Below are positions 34,704-42,718 of a DNA stretch of 64,000 nt, in pieces. The position numbers and the translations under genes are program-made. A model generated the notes under the pieces. The model saw nothing but the letters and a program-made list of their open reading frames with translations, did no database searches and was not told the DNA's origin. The DNA comes from JACQHM01 sp964535215 (GTDB taxonomy: Bacteria; Methylomirabilota; Methylomirabilia; Methylomirabilales; JACQHM01): positions 1 through 64,000 of the forward strand of contig CAZHST010000007.1 of the NCBI GenBank assembly GCA_964535215.1, given 5' to 3'. Numbering within the stretch: position 1 is the stretch's first letter; every line of letters starts with the position of its first letter.

Positions 34704-34745
34704 GGGAAGGCCTGCCTAACGTTTGATTTTTGAAAGGGTTCTTCT

Positions 34746-34774
34746 TTGCAATCAACCGGGATCTATGGTAAATT
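34746..34774 (+). promoter_or_regulatory. Promoter of the yebC-ruv operon
   Basis: TTGCAA at 34746-34751, 17-base spacer, TAAATT at 34769-34774. Leader of about 20 bases to the ribosome site AAGGAGGT. Confidence 0.6.
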
Positions 34775-34801
34775 TTTCGGGTGAGGAAAGGAGGTGAGGC
34801 G

Positions 34802-35551
34802 ATGTCCGGTCACTCGAAGTGGCACGAGATCAGGCACAAGAAGGCGAAGATGGATGCCCAGAAAGGGCGGATCTTCACAAAGGTCATCCGGGAGATCACC
34901 GTGGCGGCCAGGTTGGGGGGGGGCGACCCTGAGGGGAACCCCAGGCTCCGGGATGCTATTGAGCGGGCGAAAGCGGTCAACATGCCCCAAGACAATATCC
35001 TCCGGGCCATCCAGAAGGGGACGGGCGAGCTCCCCGGGGTCACGTACGAGGACTGCATCTACGAGGGCTACGGGCCTGGGGGGGTGGCTGTGCTGGTGGA
35101 GGCGACCACCGACAACAAGAACCGGACGGCCTCGGAGCTTCGGAAGCTCTTCTCCAAGAACGGGGGGAACCTGGGCGAGCCGGGGTGCGTCGCCTGGATG
35201 TTCACCAAGCAGGGGGTCATCCGGATCGAGCAGAACAAGGCCGACGAGGAAACACTCCTCCCCATCGCGTTGGAGGCAGGGGCCGAGGACCTCCGGGTCT
35301 CCGAGGACGGGGATTTCGAGATCATCACCGCCCCCCAGGAGTTAAACAAGGTCAAGGAGGCTCTCGCTCGCCGGGGCATCGAAATCACCTCGGCGGAGAT
35401 CACCGCCTTCCCGCAGAATACCGTGCGGCTCGAGGGGAAAGAGGCCCAGCAGGTGCTTAAGCTGATGGAGGAGCTGGAGGAGCACGACGATGTTCAGCAC
35501 GTCTACGCCAACTTTGATATCCCTGCCGAGATCATGGCCGCCATGCCCTGA
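34802..35551 (+). CDS. yebC: YebC/PmpR-family regulator or translation factor
   Basis: 249 residues from ATG at 34802 with AAGGAGGTGAGGCG before it; this gives the universal start MSGHSKWHEIRHKK. DPEGNPRLRDAIERAKAVNMP and GYGPGGVAVLVE are family hallmarks. YebC/TACO1 proteins bind ribosomes and ease translation of difficult motifs; some act as transcription regulators. The position before ruvC is conserved in many bacteria. Full length, nothing missing. Confidence 0.95.
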   Translation: MSGHSKWHEIRHKKAKMDAQKGRIFTKVIREITVAARLGGGDPEGNPRLRDAIERAKAVNMPQDNILRAIQKGTGELPGVTYEDCIYEGYGPGGVAVLVEATTDNKNRTASELRKLFSKNGGNLGEPGCVAWMFTKQGVIRIEQNKADEETLLPIALEAGAEDLRVSEDGDFEIITAPQELNKVKEALARRGIEITSAEITAFPQNTVRLEGKEAQQVLKLMEELEEHDDVQHVYANFDIPAEIMAAMP

Positions 35552-35592
35552 TCCCTCGGCCGGCGGGACAGCGAGAGGCTTCCGAGGGGTCC

Positions 35593-36120
35593 TTGACGGA
35601 GGCGCCGGTGCTCGTGTTGGGCGTTGATCCCGGGCTGAAGATCACAGGCTACGGGATTGTGGAAGGGGATCAGAAAGGCCTTCGGCTTGTCTCCTGTGGC
35701 CACTTCGACTTGTCCTCCGAAGCCCCTTTCCCGGAACGGCTCCACCGGCTCTACCGGGAGCTGGGCGGGCTCATCGAGAAGCACAACCCTGAGTGTATGG
35801 CGGTTGAACACCCCTTCTTCGCGAAGAATGCCAAGAGCACCCTCCTGCTGGGGAAGGTCGTGGGGGTGGTGATCCTGGCAGCAGCCGAGCGGGAGCTTCC
35901 CGTTTACGAATACTCCCCCCAGGAGGCCAAGGGGGCCGTCACCGGCTACGGTCGGGCGGGGAAAAGACAGGTGCAACGGATGGTGAAGGTCCTCTTGGAT
36001 CTGGCCGATACCCCTGAGCCGCTTGACGCAGCCGATGCCCTGGCCGTCGCTATCTGTCACCATGCGGCGAAGCTTAAGCGCAGGCTATGGGTCCATACGG
36101 CAACATCCCATGGTGGTTGA
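35593..36120 (+). CDS. ruvC: Holliday junction resolvase RuvC
   Basis: 175 residues from TTG at 35593 with GAGGGG 5 bases upstream. Catalytic acidic residues are present: Asp12 (VLGVDPG), Glu in MAVEHPFFAKNAKS, and the C-terminal pair in LDAADALAVAICH. It cuts Holliday junctions symmetrically with RuvAB. Followed by ruvA after 9 bases. Slightly extended C-terminus of no obvious importance. Confidence 0.95.
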   Translation: MTEAPVLVLGVDPGLKITGYGIVEGDQKGLRLVSCGHFDLSSEAPFPERLHRLYRELGGLIEKHNPECMAVEHPFFAKNAKSTLLLGKVVGVVILAAAERELPVYEYSPQEAKGAVTGYGRAGKRQVQRMVKVLLDLADTPEPLDAADALAVAICHHAAKLKRRLWVHTATSHGG

Positions 36121-36129
36121 CATCCCGTC

Positions 36130-36732
36130 ATGATCGCCAGACTCCGAGGTACGCTGGTCAGCAAGAGCCCTGGTCAGGTCATCGTCGAAGTAGGGGGGGT
36201 GGGCTACCAGGTCTTTGTCCCCCTCTCGACCTATTATCATCTCCCCGAGAAGGGTGAGGAGGTCCTCCTCCACACCTCCACGTATGTCCGGGATGAGGTC
36301 ATCGTCCTCTACGGGTTCAGGACCGAGGAGGAGAAGGACCTCTTTGAGCTTCTCCAGGGGGTATCCGGGATCGGTCCCAGGGTGGCGACCAACATCCTTT
36401 CAGGGATCTCGACGGAGGAGCTGATCCCTGCCATCTCCAGGGGAGATGTGGTCCGCCTGAAGACGATCCCTGGCGTGGGGAGGAAGACGGCGGAGCGGCT
36501 CGTGCTGGAGCTGAGGGAGAAACTCGCCGACCGGGTCAAGGATGGCCAGGCTGCTGTCCTCAAGGGGAAGGATCAGGTTCTGGAGGATGTCATCTCGGCC
36601 CTGGTCAACCTGGGCTGTGACCGGAAGGAGGCGGCGAAGGCGGCAGAAGGGGCCAGGGAGGCCCTCGGCGTTCAGGCCGGCTTCGAGCCCCTTGTCAAGT
36701 TTGCCCTGAAGGTGGTTTCGGATGCCAAGTAG
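36130..36732 (+). CDS. ruvA: Holliday junction branch-migration protein RuvA
   Basis: 200 residues. The N-terminal OB fold (MIARLRGTLVSKSPGQVIVEVGGVGYQV) is quoted only in part here as RLRGTLVSKSP and VGGVGYQV. Two helix-hairpin-helix motifs follow (LLQGVSGIGPRVATNIL and LKTIPGVGRKTAERLV), then a flexible linker and the RuvB-binding domain III. It binds the four-way junction and loads RuvB. The last 11 bases overlap ruvB. Confidence 0.95.
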   Translation: MIARLRGTLVSKSPGQVIVEVGGVGYQVFVPLSTYYHLPEKGEEVLLHTSTYVRDEVIVLYGFRTEEEKDLFELLQGVSGIGPRVATNILSGISTEELIPAISRGDVVRLKTIPGVGRKTAERLVLELREKLADRVKDGQAAVLKGKDQVLEDVISALVNLGCDRKEAAKAAEGAREALGVQAGFEPLVKFALKVVSDAK

Positions 36733-37789
36733 GCGGATCCCGAATCAACCCCGTCCATTCCCGGAACGGATCACCAGCCGGAGGCCCCTGGACGAGGACC
36801 TAAAGGTCGAGCAGAGCCTCCGCCCCACCACCTGGGAGGAGTTCGTCGGCCAGGAGCAGATCAAGGAAAACCTCAAAGTCTTCATCCAGGGGGCGAAGGC
36901 TCGAGCCGAGGCCCTTGACCACGTCCTGTTCTATGGCCCGCCCGGGTTGGGGAAGACGACGCTGGCCGGTCTCATCGCCTCGGAGCTGGGCGTGAACCTC
37001 AGGGCCACATCAGGGCCGGTCCTCGAACGTCCCCGGGACCTGGCAGCCATCCTCTCCAACCTTCAGGATCGGGACATCCTGTTCATTGACGAAATCCATC
37101 GCTTGAGCCCCGTCGTCGAGGAGACCCTCTACCCGGCCATGGAGGAGTACAGACTTGACCTGGTCATTGGCCAGGGGCCGAGCGCCCAGACCTATAAGTT
37201 GCAGCTCCCCCGCTTCACGCTGGTGGGGGCGACAACCCGGGCGGGGCACCTCACCTCCCCCTTCAGGGAACGTTTTGGCGTCGTCCACCGTCTCGATTAC
37301 TATGATGTCGAGGATCTGACAAAGATCGTGGTCCGTTCAGCGAGGATCCTGGGCGTTGAGATCACGGCCCAGGGGGCGGCCGAAATCGCCAAGCGGTCCA
37401 GGGGGACTCCCCGGGTGGCAAACCGGCTGCTCCGACGGGTCAGGGACTTCGCCCAGGTCCTGGGCGACGGGGTGATCACATGGAAGGTGGCAGAGACGGC
37501 CCTTGAACGCCTTCAGGTGGATCGCTTGGGCCTCGACGAGATGGATCGGCGGATCCTTCGCACGATCATTGAGCATTTCAAGGGAGGGCCCGTCGGGGTC
37601 GAAACCCTGGCGGTGGCGGTGGCGGAGGAACGGGAGACCATCGAGGATGTCTACGAGCCCTTCCTGATCCAGATCGGGTTTCTGGCCAGGACGCCCCGGG
37701 GACGGGTAGCCACCCCGTTGGCCTTCGATTACTTCAAACATCCTCCCGCGAAGGGCATCCAGGAGCAACTCAAGTTTGAATCAGGATAG
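36722..37789 (+). CDS. ruvB: Holliday junction DNA helicase RuvB
   Basis: 355 residues. Walker A GPPGLGKTTLAG, Walker B FIDEIH, sensor GATTRAGHLTSPFRERFG, and the C-terminal winged helix (QIGFLARTPRGRVAT). A AAA+ motor that drives branch migration. Start ATG at 36722 lies within the end of ruvA, so the pair is translationally coupled. Full length. Confidence 0.96.
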   Translation: MPSRRIPNQPRPFPERITSRRPLDEDLKVEQSLRPTTWEEFVGQEQIKENLKVFIQGAKARAEALDHVLFYGPPGLGKTTLAGLIASELGVNLRATSGPVLERPRDLAAILSNLQDRDILFIDEIHRLSPVVEETLYPAMEEYRLDLVIGQGPSAQTYKLQLPRFTLVGATTRAGHLTSPFRERFGVVHRLDYYDVEDLTKIVVRSARILGVEITAQGAAEIAKRSRGTPRVANRLLRRVRDFAQVLGDGVITWKVAETALERLQVDRLGLDEMDRRILRTIIEHFKGGPVGVETLAVAVAEERETIEDVYEPFLIQIGFLARTPRGRVATPLAFDYFKHPPAKGIQEQLKFESG

Positions 37790-37811
37790 GTCACGTTGGG
37801 GGTGTTCAAGC

Positions 37812-38033
37812 ATGGGGTTTGACTCGCTGGCAAAACTGCTGATCCTCTTCGGGATCGTGCTCGTCCTCTTGGGCGGGCTTCTGCTGTTCATGGGCAAGAT
37901 CCCCTTCCTGGGAAGGCTCCCCGGAGACATTTACATCCAGAAAGGGAATTTCAGCTTCTATTTCCCTTTAACAACCTCGCTCCTCATCAGTCTGCTCTTA
38001 ACCCTGCTCTTCACCCTCTTCAGCCGTCGGTGA
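37812..38033 (+). CDS. DUF2905 two-helix membrane protein
   Basis: 73 residues from ATG at 37812; the longer frame starts inside ruvB. Two transmembrane helices flank the conserved loop GRLPGDIYIQKGNFSFYFP, which defines DUF2905. Function unknown. The family is often found between ruvB and queA, as here, and ends 19 bases before queA. Confidence 0.88.
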   Translation: MGFDSLAKLLILFGIVLVLLGGLLLFMGKIPFLGRLPGDIYIQKGNFSFYFPLTTSLLISLLLTLLFTLFSRR

Positions 38034-38052
38034 GGCCTTTAGACCCCGTTCC

Positions 38053-39255
38053 GTGGACACGAGCGCCTTTGACTTTAAACTCCCCCCGGAACTGATCGCC
38101 CAGCATCCCCTCAGGGTGCGGGACCGTTCACGCCTGCTGGTCCTCCACCGAAGGGACCAAAGGCTTGAAGACCGCCTCTTCCCCGATCTCACGGCGTATC
38201 TTCGGGCCGGGGACCTTCTGGTCCTGAACGACACCAAGGTCATCCCGGCCAGGCTCCACGGCACCTTCCGAGGAGGAGGGGCGGTGGAGATCCTGCTCCT
38301 AGAGGAGCGGGGGCAGGATCGGTGGGAGGCCCTCGTCAAGCCGTCCAAGAAGGCCCAACCTGGGAAGAGGCTGATCCTCGCCCCAGGTGTTCTGGAGGCT
38401 GAGATCGAAGGGCGGACTCAGGACGGCCGCGTGCTCCTCCGATTCGTCTGTGAGGGGAACTTCCGGGCACTTCTTCAGCACTATGGACAAATGCCCCTCC
38501 CCCCCTACATCAGACCGGAGACGAGAGACTTGAGACGAGAGACTCGAGACGAGAGCTCCAGCCCGCCAGATGCCTTCAGTCTCCAGTCTCNNNNNNNNNN
38601 NNNNNNNNNNNNNNNNNNNNNNNNNNNNNNNNNNNNNNNNNNNNNNNNNNNNNNNNNNNNNNNNNNNNNNNNNNNNNNNNNNNNNNNNNNCAGTCTCCAG
38701 TCTCTTCATAGGGAGCGGTACCAGACGGTCTATGCGAAGACGGAGGGGGCCATTGCGGCACCAACGGCTGGCCTCCACTTCACCTGGAGGCTTTTAGAGC
38801 GGCTCCAGGACATGGGGATCACCTTGGCCTTCTTGACCCTCCACGTCGGGATCGGGACCTTTAAGCCGGTCCGGGCGGGAGAGGTTGAGCACCATCAAAT
38901 GGAACCGGAGCGGTACTGCATCCCCGAGGAGACGGCTCAAGCGATTAAAACAACGAAGAGGGAAGGGGGTCGGATCGTCGCCGTCGGAACGACGACGGTG
39001 AGGGCCCTGGAACATTCGGCAAAGCCAGCAGGGGAGGTCGAAGCCGGGGAGGGATCGGCCGACCTCTTCATCTACCCAGGGTACCCCTTCAAGGTCATTG
39101 ACGCCTTGATCACGAACTTCCATCTCCCCAGGTCCACGCCCTTGATGCTCGTCTCCGCCTTCGCCGGCAAGGAGCTTATCCTGCAGGCCTATCAGCATGC
39201 CATCCTGCACCGCTACCGTTTCTTAAGCTTCGGCGACGCCATGTTGATCCTCTGA
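38053..39255 (+). CDS. queA: tRNA preQ1 ribosyltransferase-isomerase QueA, interrupted by repeats and an assembly gap
   Basis: Transfers the ribosyl part of S-adenosylmethionine to preQ1 in tRNA. GTG start at 38053 (DFKLPPELIAQHP). The N-terminal half runs to QMPLPPYIR, and the C-terminal half resumes at RERYQTVYAKTEGAIAAPTAGLHFT and continues normally to FGDAMLIL. Homologues have only about 8-12 residues between these two points. Here 38518-38704 inserts 7-bp repeats plus 100 Ns, adding roughly 60 residues if the gap size is nominal. The frame is open through the gap as given. Whether the protein is active depends on the true gap length; the loop lies away from the conserved motifs. Followed by tgt, the preceding enzyme of the pathway. 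Confidence 0.88.
   Translation: MDTSAFDFKLPPELIAQHPLRVRDRSRLLVLHRRDQRLEDRLFPDLTAYLRAGDLLVLNDTKVIPARLHGTFRGGGAVEILLLEERGQDRWEALVKPSKKAQPGKRLILAPGVLEAEIEGRTQDGRVLLRFVCEGNFRALLQHYGQMPLPPYIRPETRDLRRETRDESSSPPDAFSLQSXXXXXXXXXXXXXXXXXXXXXXXXXXXXXXXXXXSLQSLHRERYQTVYAKTEGAIAAPTAGLHFTWRLLERLQDMGITLAFLTLHVGIGTFKPVRAGEVEHHQMEPERYCIPEETAQAIKTTKREGGRIVAVGTTTVRALEHSAKPAGEVEAGEGSADLFIYPGYPFKVIDALITNFHLPRSTPLMLVSAFAGKELILQAYQHAILHRYRFLSFGDAMLIL
38518..38704. repeat. Inverted 7-bp repeat arrays around an assembly gap in queA
   Basis: Left array 38518-38552: five heptamers GAGAC(G/T)N (for example GAGACGA and GAGACTT). Right array: CAGTCTC twice at 38577-38590 and twice more at 38691-38704, with Ns 38591-38690 between. 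CAGTCTC is the reverse complement of GAGACTG, so the arrays are inverted relative to each other and could pair. Only 24 bases separate them. Confidence 0.85.
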
Positions 39256-39270
39256 TCCCTTCTTTTCTCC

Positions 39271-39299
39271 TTGTCCGAAGCGATGGTGGCGTGTAAAAT
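39271..39299 (+). promoter_or_regulatory. Promoter of tgt-yajC
   Basis: TTGTCC at 39271-39276, 17-base spacer, TAAAAT at 39294-39299, in the 103-base gap between queA and tgt. Leader of about 55 bases. Confidence 0.6.
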
Positions 39300-39358
39300 C
39301 TCCGTAAAAGTCACCAGCCGTCAGCTCCCGGCGGGGAAAAGAGACGCCAAGAGTACCT

Positions 39359-40504
39359 ATGCGTTTCGAGCTTTTAACGGTGGATGCGGAAACCGGGGCC
39401 AGGCGGGGCCGTCTTCTGACAGCCCACGGGACGGTGGAGACCCCGGTCTTCATGCCCTGTGGAACTCAAGGAACGGTGAAGGCCTTGACCCCCCAGGAGC
39501 TTGTTCAGGAAGGGGTAGAGCTTCTGGTCTGCAATACCTACCATCTGTCCTTAAGGCCTGGGCCCGAGGTGATTGCCGCCTTAGGCGGCCTCCACCGGTT
39601 CATGGGATGGGGCGGTCCCATCTTGACAGACAGTGGAGGGTACCAGGTCTACAGCCTGGCCAGGCTTCGAAGGATCACGGAAGAGGGGGTAACCTTTCAA
39701 TCCCACCTGGACGGTTCCTCCCACCTCTTGACCCCCGAGAAGGCCATCGCCATCCAGGAGGCCCTTCAAGCGGATATCCTGATGGTGCTCGATGAATGTC
39801 TCCCCTATCCCGTCTCTTACGAGGAGGCAAAGGCTTCACTGGAACGGACGCTCCACTGGGCCAGGCGCTGCCGACGGGCCCACCACGACGGCAACTCGGC
39901 CCTCTTTGGCATCGTTCAGGGAGGGGTCTTCAAGGATCTCCGGGCAAAGGGGGCCGAGGCCCTTCAGGAGATCGGATTCGACGGCTATGCCCTTGGAGGC
40001 CTGAGCGTGGGGGAGGGGACAGAGGTAATGTACGAGGTGGTCTCGTTCACCACCCCTCTCCTCCCGGAGGAGAAGCCCCGGTACCTGATGGGGGTGGGGA
40101 CGCCCGAGGACCTCGTCGAGTGTGTGGCCCGGGGGATTGACATGTTTGACTGTGTCCTCCCGACCCGCCACGCCCGGACCGGTAGCCTCTTCACCAGCGA
40201 GGGGAATCTCAGCCTCAAAGCGGCCCGGTATGCCAGGGATGAACGCCCCGTGGATCCGACCTGCACCTGCTATACCTGCCGCAACTTCTCCAGGGCGTAT
40301 CTTCGGCATCTGTTCCTGGCCAACGAGATCCTGGGTCTCCGGTTGAACACCCTCCATAACCTCCACTTCTACCTCTCCCTCATGGAGGAGATCCGGAGGG
40401 CCATCACGGAGGGACGGTTTGCCCAATTCAAACAGGCGTTCTTCAAAAACTCCCAGCGAGAGAGAGCGGAGGGCGTCGGGGTCGGGAGCGGGGTAGACGG
40501 TTGA
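39359..40504 (+). CDS. tgt: Queuine tRNA-guanine transglycosylase
   Basis: 381 residues. Exchanges G34 for preQ1 in GUN-anticodon tRNAs. Substrate-binding DSGGYQVYSL, nucleophile region FDCVLPTRHARTG, and the zinc site CTCYTC with the distal HNL are all intact. Start ATG at 39359 gives FELLTVDAETGARRG; the ribosome site is weak (AAGAG). Paired with queA as usual. The C-terminal 15 residues (EGVGVGSGVDG) are low-complexity and probably disordered. Confidence 0.95.
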   Translation: MRFELLTVDAETGARRGRLLTAHGTVETPVFMPCGTQGTVKALTPQELVQEGVELLVCNTYHLSLRPGPEVIAALGGLHRFMGWGGPILTDSGGYQVYSLARLRRITEEGVTFQSHLDGSSHLLTPEKAIAIQEALQADILMVLDECLPYPVSYEEAKASLERTLHWARRCRRAHHDGNSALFGIVQGGVFKDLRAKGAEALQEIGFDGYALGGLSVGEGTEVMYEVVSFTTPLLPEEKPRYLMGVGTPEDLVECVARGIDMFDCVLPTRHARTGSLFTSEGNLSLKAARYARDERPVDPTCTCYTCRNFSRAYLRHLFLANEILGLRLNTLHNLHFYLSLMEEIRRAITEGRFAQFKQAFFKNSQRERAEGVGVGSGVDG

Positions 40505-40541
40505 AGGCTTACCTTTAAATAGCACTGGGTGGAGGGTGATG

Positions 40542-40874
40542 ATGGTCGAGTTTGCGTACGCCATGGGCCCGGCGCCGGGCGGCGGCCAAGCGGGTGGAGG
40601 CTGGAGCGCCCTCATCCCGCTGCTCCTGATGTTCGCGATCTTCTACTTCCTCCTGATCCGCCCCCAGCAGAAGCAGCGGCGGCAGCATCAGGAGATGCTC
40701 CGGAGCCTGAAGACCGGGGACGAGGTGATGACCAACGGGGGGCTCTACGGGACCATCGTTGGCTTCGGGAATGGTCGGGTGAAGCTGAAGATTGCCGACA
40801 ACGTCAAGGTTGATGTGGCCTTAAGTGCCATCGCTGCTAAGGTCTCCCCTGGGGAACCTCCGGCGAAGGAGTAA
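40542..40874 (+). CDS. yajC: Preprotein translocase accessory subunit YajC
   Basis: About 110 residues. Three start codons lie in a row at 40536, 40539 and 40542; GGAGG at 40531-40535 best fits the last. One transmembrane helix (ALIPLLLMFAIFYFLLIRPQ) is followed by the family motif RPQQKQRRQHQEMLRSLKTGDEV, quoted in part, and a small SH3-like domain. YajC associates with SecDF-YidC. Unusually, secD and secF do not follow: the next gene is convergent. Confidence 0.93.
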   Translation: MVEFAYAMGPAPGGGQAGGGWSALIPLLLMFAIFYFLLIRPQQKQRRQHQEMLRSLKTGDEVMTNGGLYGTIVGFGNGRVKLKIADNVKVDVALSAIAAKVSPGEPPAKE

Positions 40875-40886
40875 GGCGCTTCGCCG

Positions 40887-42065
40887 TCAGGCATCCACCA
40901 CCTCCAGGATGGCGCACTTCAGGTACTGGGTCTCCTTCACCCCCATGAGGACCGGGTGGTCCCGGGCCTGCGTCCTGAACTCCAGGAGCCGGAGTCGCTT
41001 CCTGGCGTCCAGCGCCGCGGATTGGAGCACCTGGAGGAAGGTTTCGGCATCCAGATGGTAGGAGCAGGAACATGTGAGGAGGATGCCCCCCTCCCGGAGA
41101 AGCCTCATGGCCCGGAGGTTGATCTCCTTGTAGCCGCGGATGGCCCCGGCGACCGCTTCCTTCCCCCTGGTGAAGGCTGGCGGATCCAGGATGACCATGT
41201 CGAAGCGGCGTCCGGCCCGCTCGTAGGCCCGAAGCTCGTCGAAGGCATTCGCCTCCTTGAAGGTGCACCGGTCGGCAAGACCGTTCGCCTCCGCGTTTCG
41301 CTTCGCCAGCTTCAGGGCCGCCGGTGAGAGGTCAATGCCGACGGCCGAGGCGGCCCCGGCAGAGAGGGCGTTTAAGGCAAAGCCTCCCGAATAGCAGAAG
41401 CCGTCCAGGAGCTCCCGTCCCGCCGCATACCCTCGAAGGGCGAGGCGATTCTCCCGCTGATCCAGGAAGAAGCCGGTCTTCTGCCCTTCCGCCACGTCCA
41501 CCCAGAACTTCACCCCCCCCTCCTGGATCTGGACCACAGGGTCGAACTGACCGTAGATCGGCCCCTTTTTCACCTCGAGACCCTCCAGCAGCCGGGAGGG
41601 AGCGTCGTTCCGCTCGTAGATCCCCTTCGGGGAGAGCAGCTCGATCAAGATCTGGACAATCGCCTCCTTTAGGCGCTCCATCCCGGCCGTCAAGGTCTGA
41701 AGGACCAGGAGATCCCCGTAACGGTCCACGATCAGGCCGGTCAGGAGATCCCCCTCCCCGTAGATCACCCGGAAACTGTCCGTATCCGCGACGACTCGTT
41801 TTCTAAGCTCCAAAGCCTTCTGGATCCTCCGGCGGAGGAAGGCCTCGTCAATGGCCTCCTCCTCCCAGGAAAGGAGCCTCACCGCGATCTGGGAGTAAGG
41901 GTTGATGTAGCCCATGCCGACGAAGCGACCCCTCGAATCCTTCACCCGGACCTGTTCACCCGGCTGAGGGTCCCCCCGGATCCGCTCGAGCTCCCCCCGG
42001 TAGATCCAGGGATGACCTGCTAAAGGTCTCCGCTCCCGGCCTCTTAAGAGGGTGACCTCGACCAT
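40887..42065 (-). CDS. Class I rRNA methyltransferase, RlmI/RlmK-like with PUA domain
   Basis: 392 residues. N-terminal PUA RNA-binding domain (about 1-80, GHPWIYRGELERI), a middle beta domain, and a Rossmann methyltransferase fold (LLDGFCYSGGFALNAL binds SAM; ILDPPAFTRGKE is the catalytic loop; CSCSYH near the end). Orthologues methylate C5 of a cytosine in 23S rRNA (RlmI, m5C1962). It starts 18 bases after a lipoprotein gene on the same strand, likely the same transcript as ald. Confidence 0.87.
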   Translation of the reverse strand: MVEVTLLRGRERRPLAGHPWIYRGELERIRGDPQPGEQVRVKDSRGRFVGMGYINPYSQIAVRLLSWEEEAIDEAFLRRRIQKALELRKRVVADTDSFRVIYGEGDLLTGLIVDRYGDLLVLQTLTAGMERLKEAIVQILIELLSPKGIYERNDAPSRLLEGLEVKKGPIYGQFDPVVQIQEGGVKFWVDVAEGQKTGFFLDQRENRLALRGYAAGRELLDGFCYSGGFALNALSAGAASAVGIDLSPAALKLAKRNAEANGLADRCTFKEANAFDELRAYERAGRRFDMVILDPPAFTRGKEAVAGAIRGYKEINLRAMRLLREGGILLTCSCSYHLDAETFLQVLQSAALDARKRLRLLEFRTQARDHPVLMGVKETQYLKCAILEVVDA

Positions 42066-42083
42066 GCTCCCTCCGTCTGCCCT

Positions 42084-42704
42084 TTAGGGCCAGAGCTGGA
42101 GTTCCATCTGGACCCCCTGCTCCCAGACCTCCGTCATCGGGAGTTCCCGGATGAGGATCCTCCCTGCAGCCCGTCGGCCCCTCCGCGGGGGCAGGGGCCC
42201 TTCCGTTCGGAGCGAGAACTTAAACGTCAGGTTCGCCCGCCGCCACGCCTCCCGGGTCTCGCCGGTCAAGGTTCCCATCGGCTCGATCCTCAAAGAGAAG
42301 GCCCCCTGCTCCCGGTCGTACCGGATGAACCGTTTGCTGAAAGGGAGGAAGGTATCGCCCAGGAGGAAGGAAAGCTCGTTCACATCCTGAAAGTCAAAGG
42401 CGAACCGGTACTGGACGCTCCTGCCCCGGCCCGTGACGTTGGCTTCCCGTAAGGTAATCCCCGACGCCTCCATCGCCGTTTTTCTCTCCTCAATCTGGGC
42501 CTTGATCCCTTCCTGCTCCTTCCTGACCCGTTCGGCGATTTCAGGGGGGGAGAGCCTCTCCAGAGGATCATAGAACTGGATCGTCAGGGAACCGGAGCCG
42601 TCCCGGCGGATCAGGAGCTCCTCCTCGTACTGGAGGCAGCCTGTAAGGAGGAAGAGGAGGGCAACGGGAATGATGAGTCGGTGTGAACGGGGTATGAGGA
42701 GCAT
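42084..42704 (-). CDS. Lipoprotein of unknown function, LppM-like
   Basis: 206 residues. Signal peptide ending in lipobox LLTGC (Cys23). The mature start YEEELLIRRDGSGSL and the following beta-rich region resemble LppM/DUF3153-type lipoproteins, which share a C-x-x-x-E-E start and a repeated sandwich fold. A helical, charged segment (about 60-85) links two beta parts. No catalytic motif. Lies 14 bases after ald and 18 before the methyltransferase gene. Confidence 0.65.
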   Translation of the reverse strand: MLLIPRSHRLIIPVALLFLLTGCLQYEEELLIRRDGSGSLTIQFYDPLERLSPPEIAERVRKEQEGIKAQIEERKTAMEASGITLREANVTGRGRSVQYRFAFDFQDVNELSFLLGDTFLPFSKRFIRYDREQGAFSLRIEPMGTLTGETREAWRRANLTFKFSLRTEGPLPPRRGRRAAGRILIRELPMTEVWEQGVQMELQLWP

Positions 42705-42718
42705 CCGGTTAAAACAGC

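Noticed and set aside
38518..38704. CRISPR-like array
   Set aside because: Units are 7 bp without unique spacers; no cas genes in the window.
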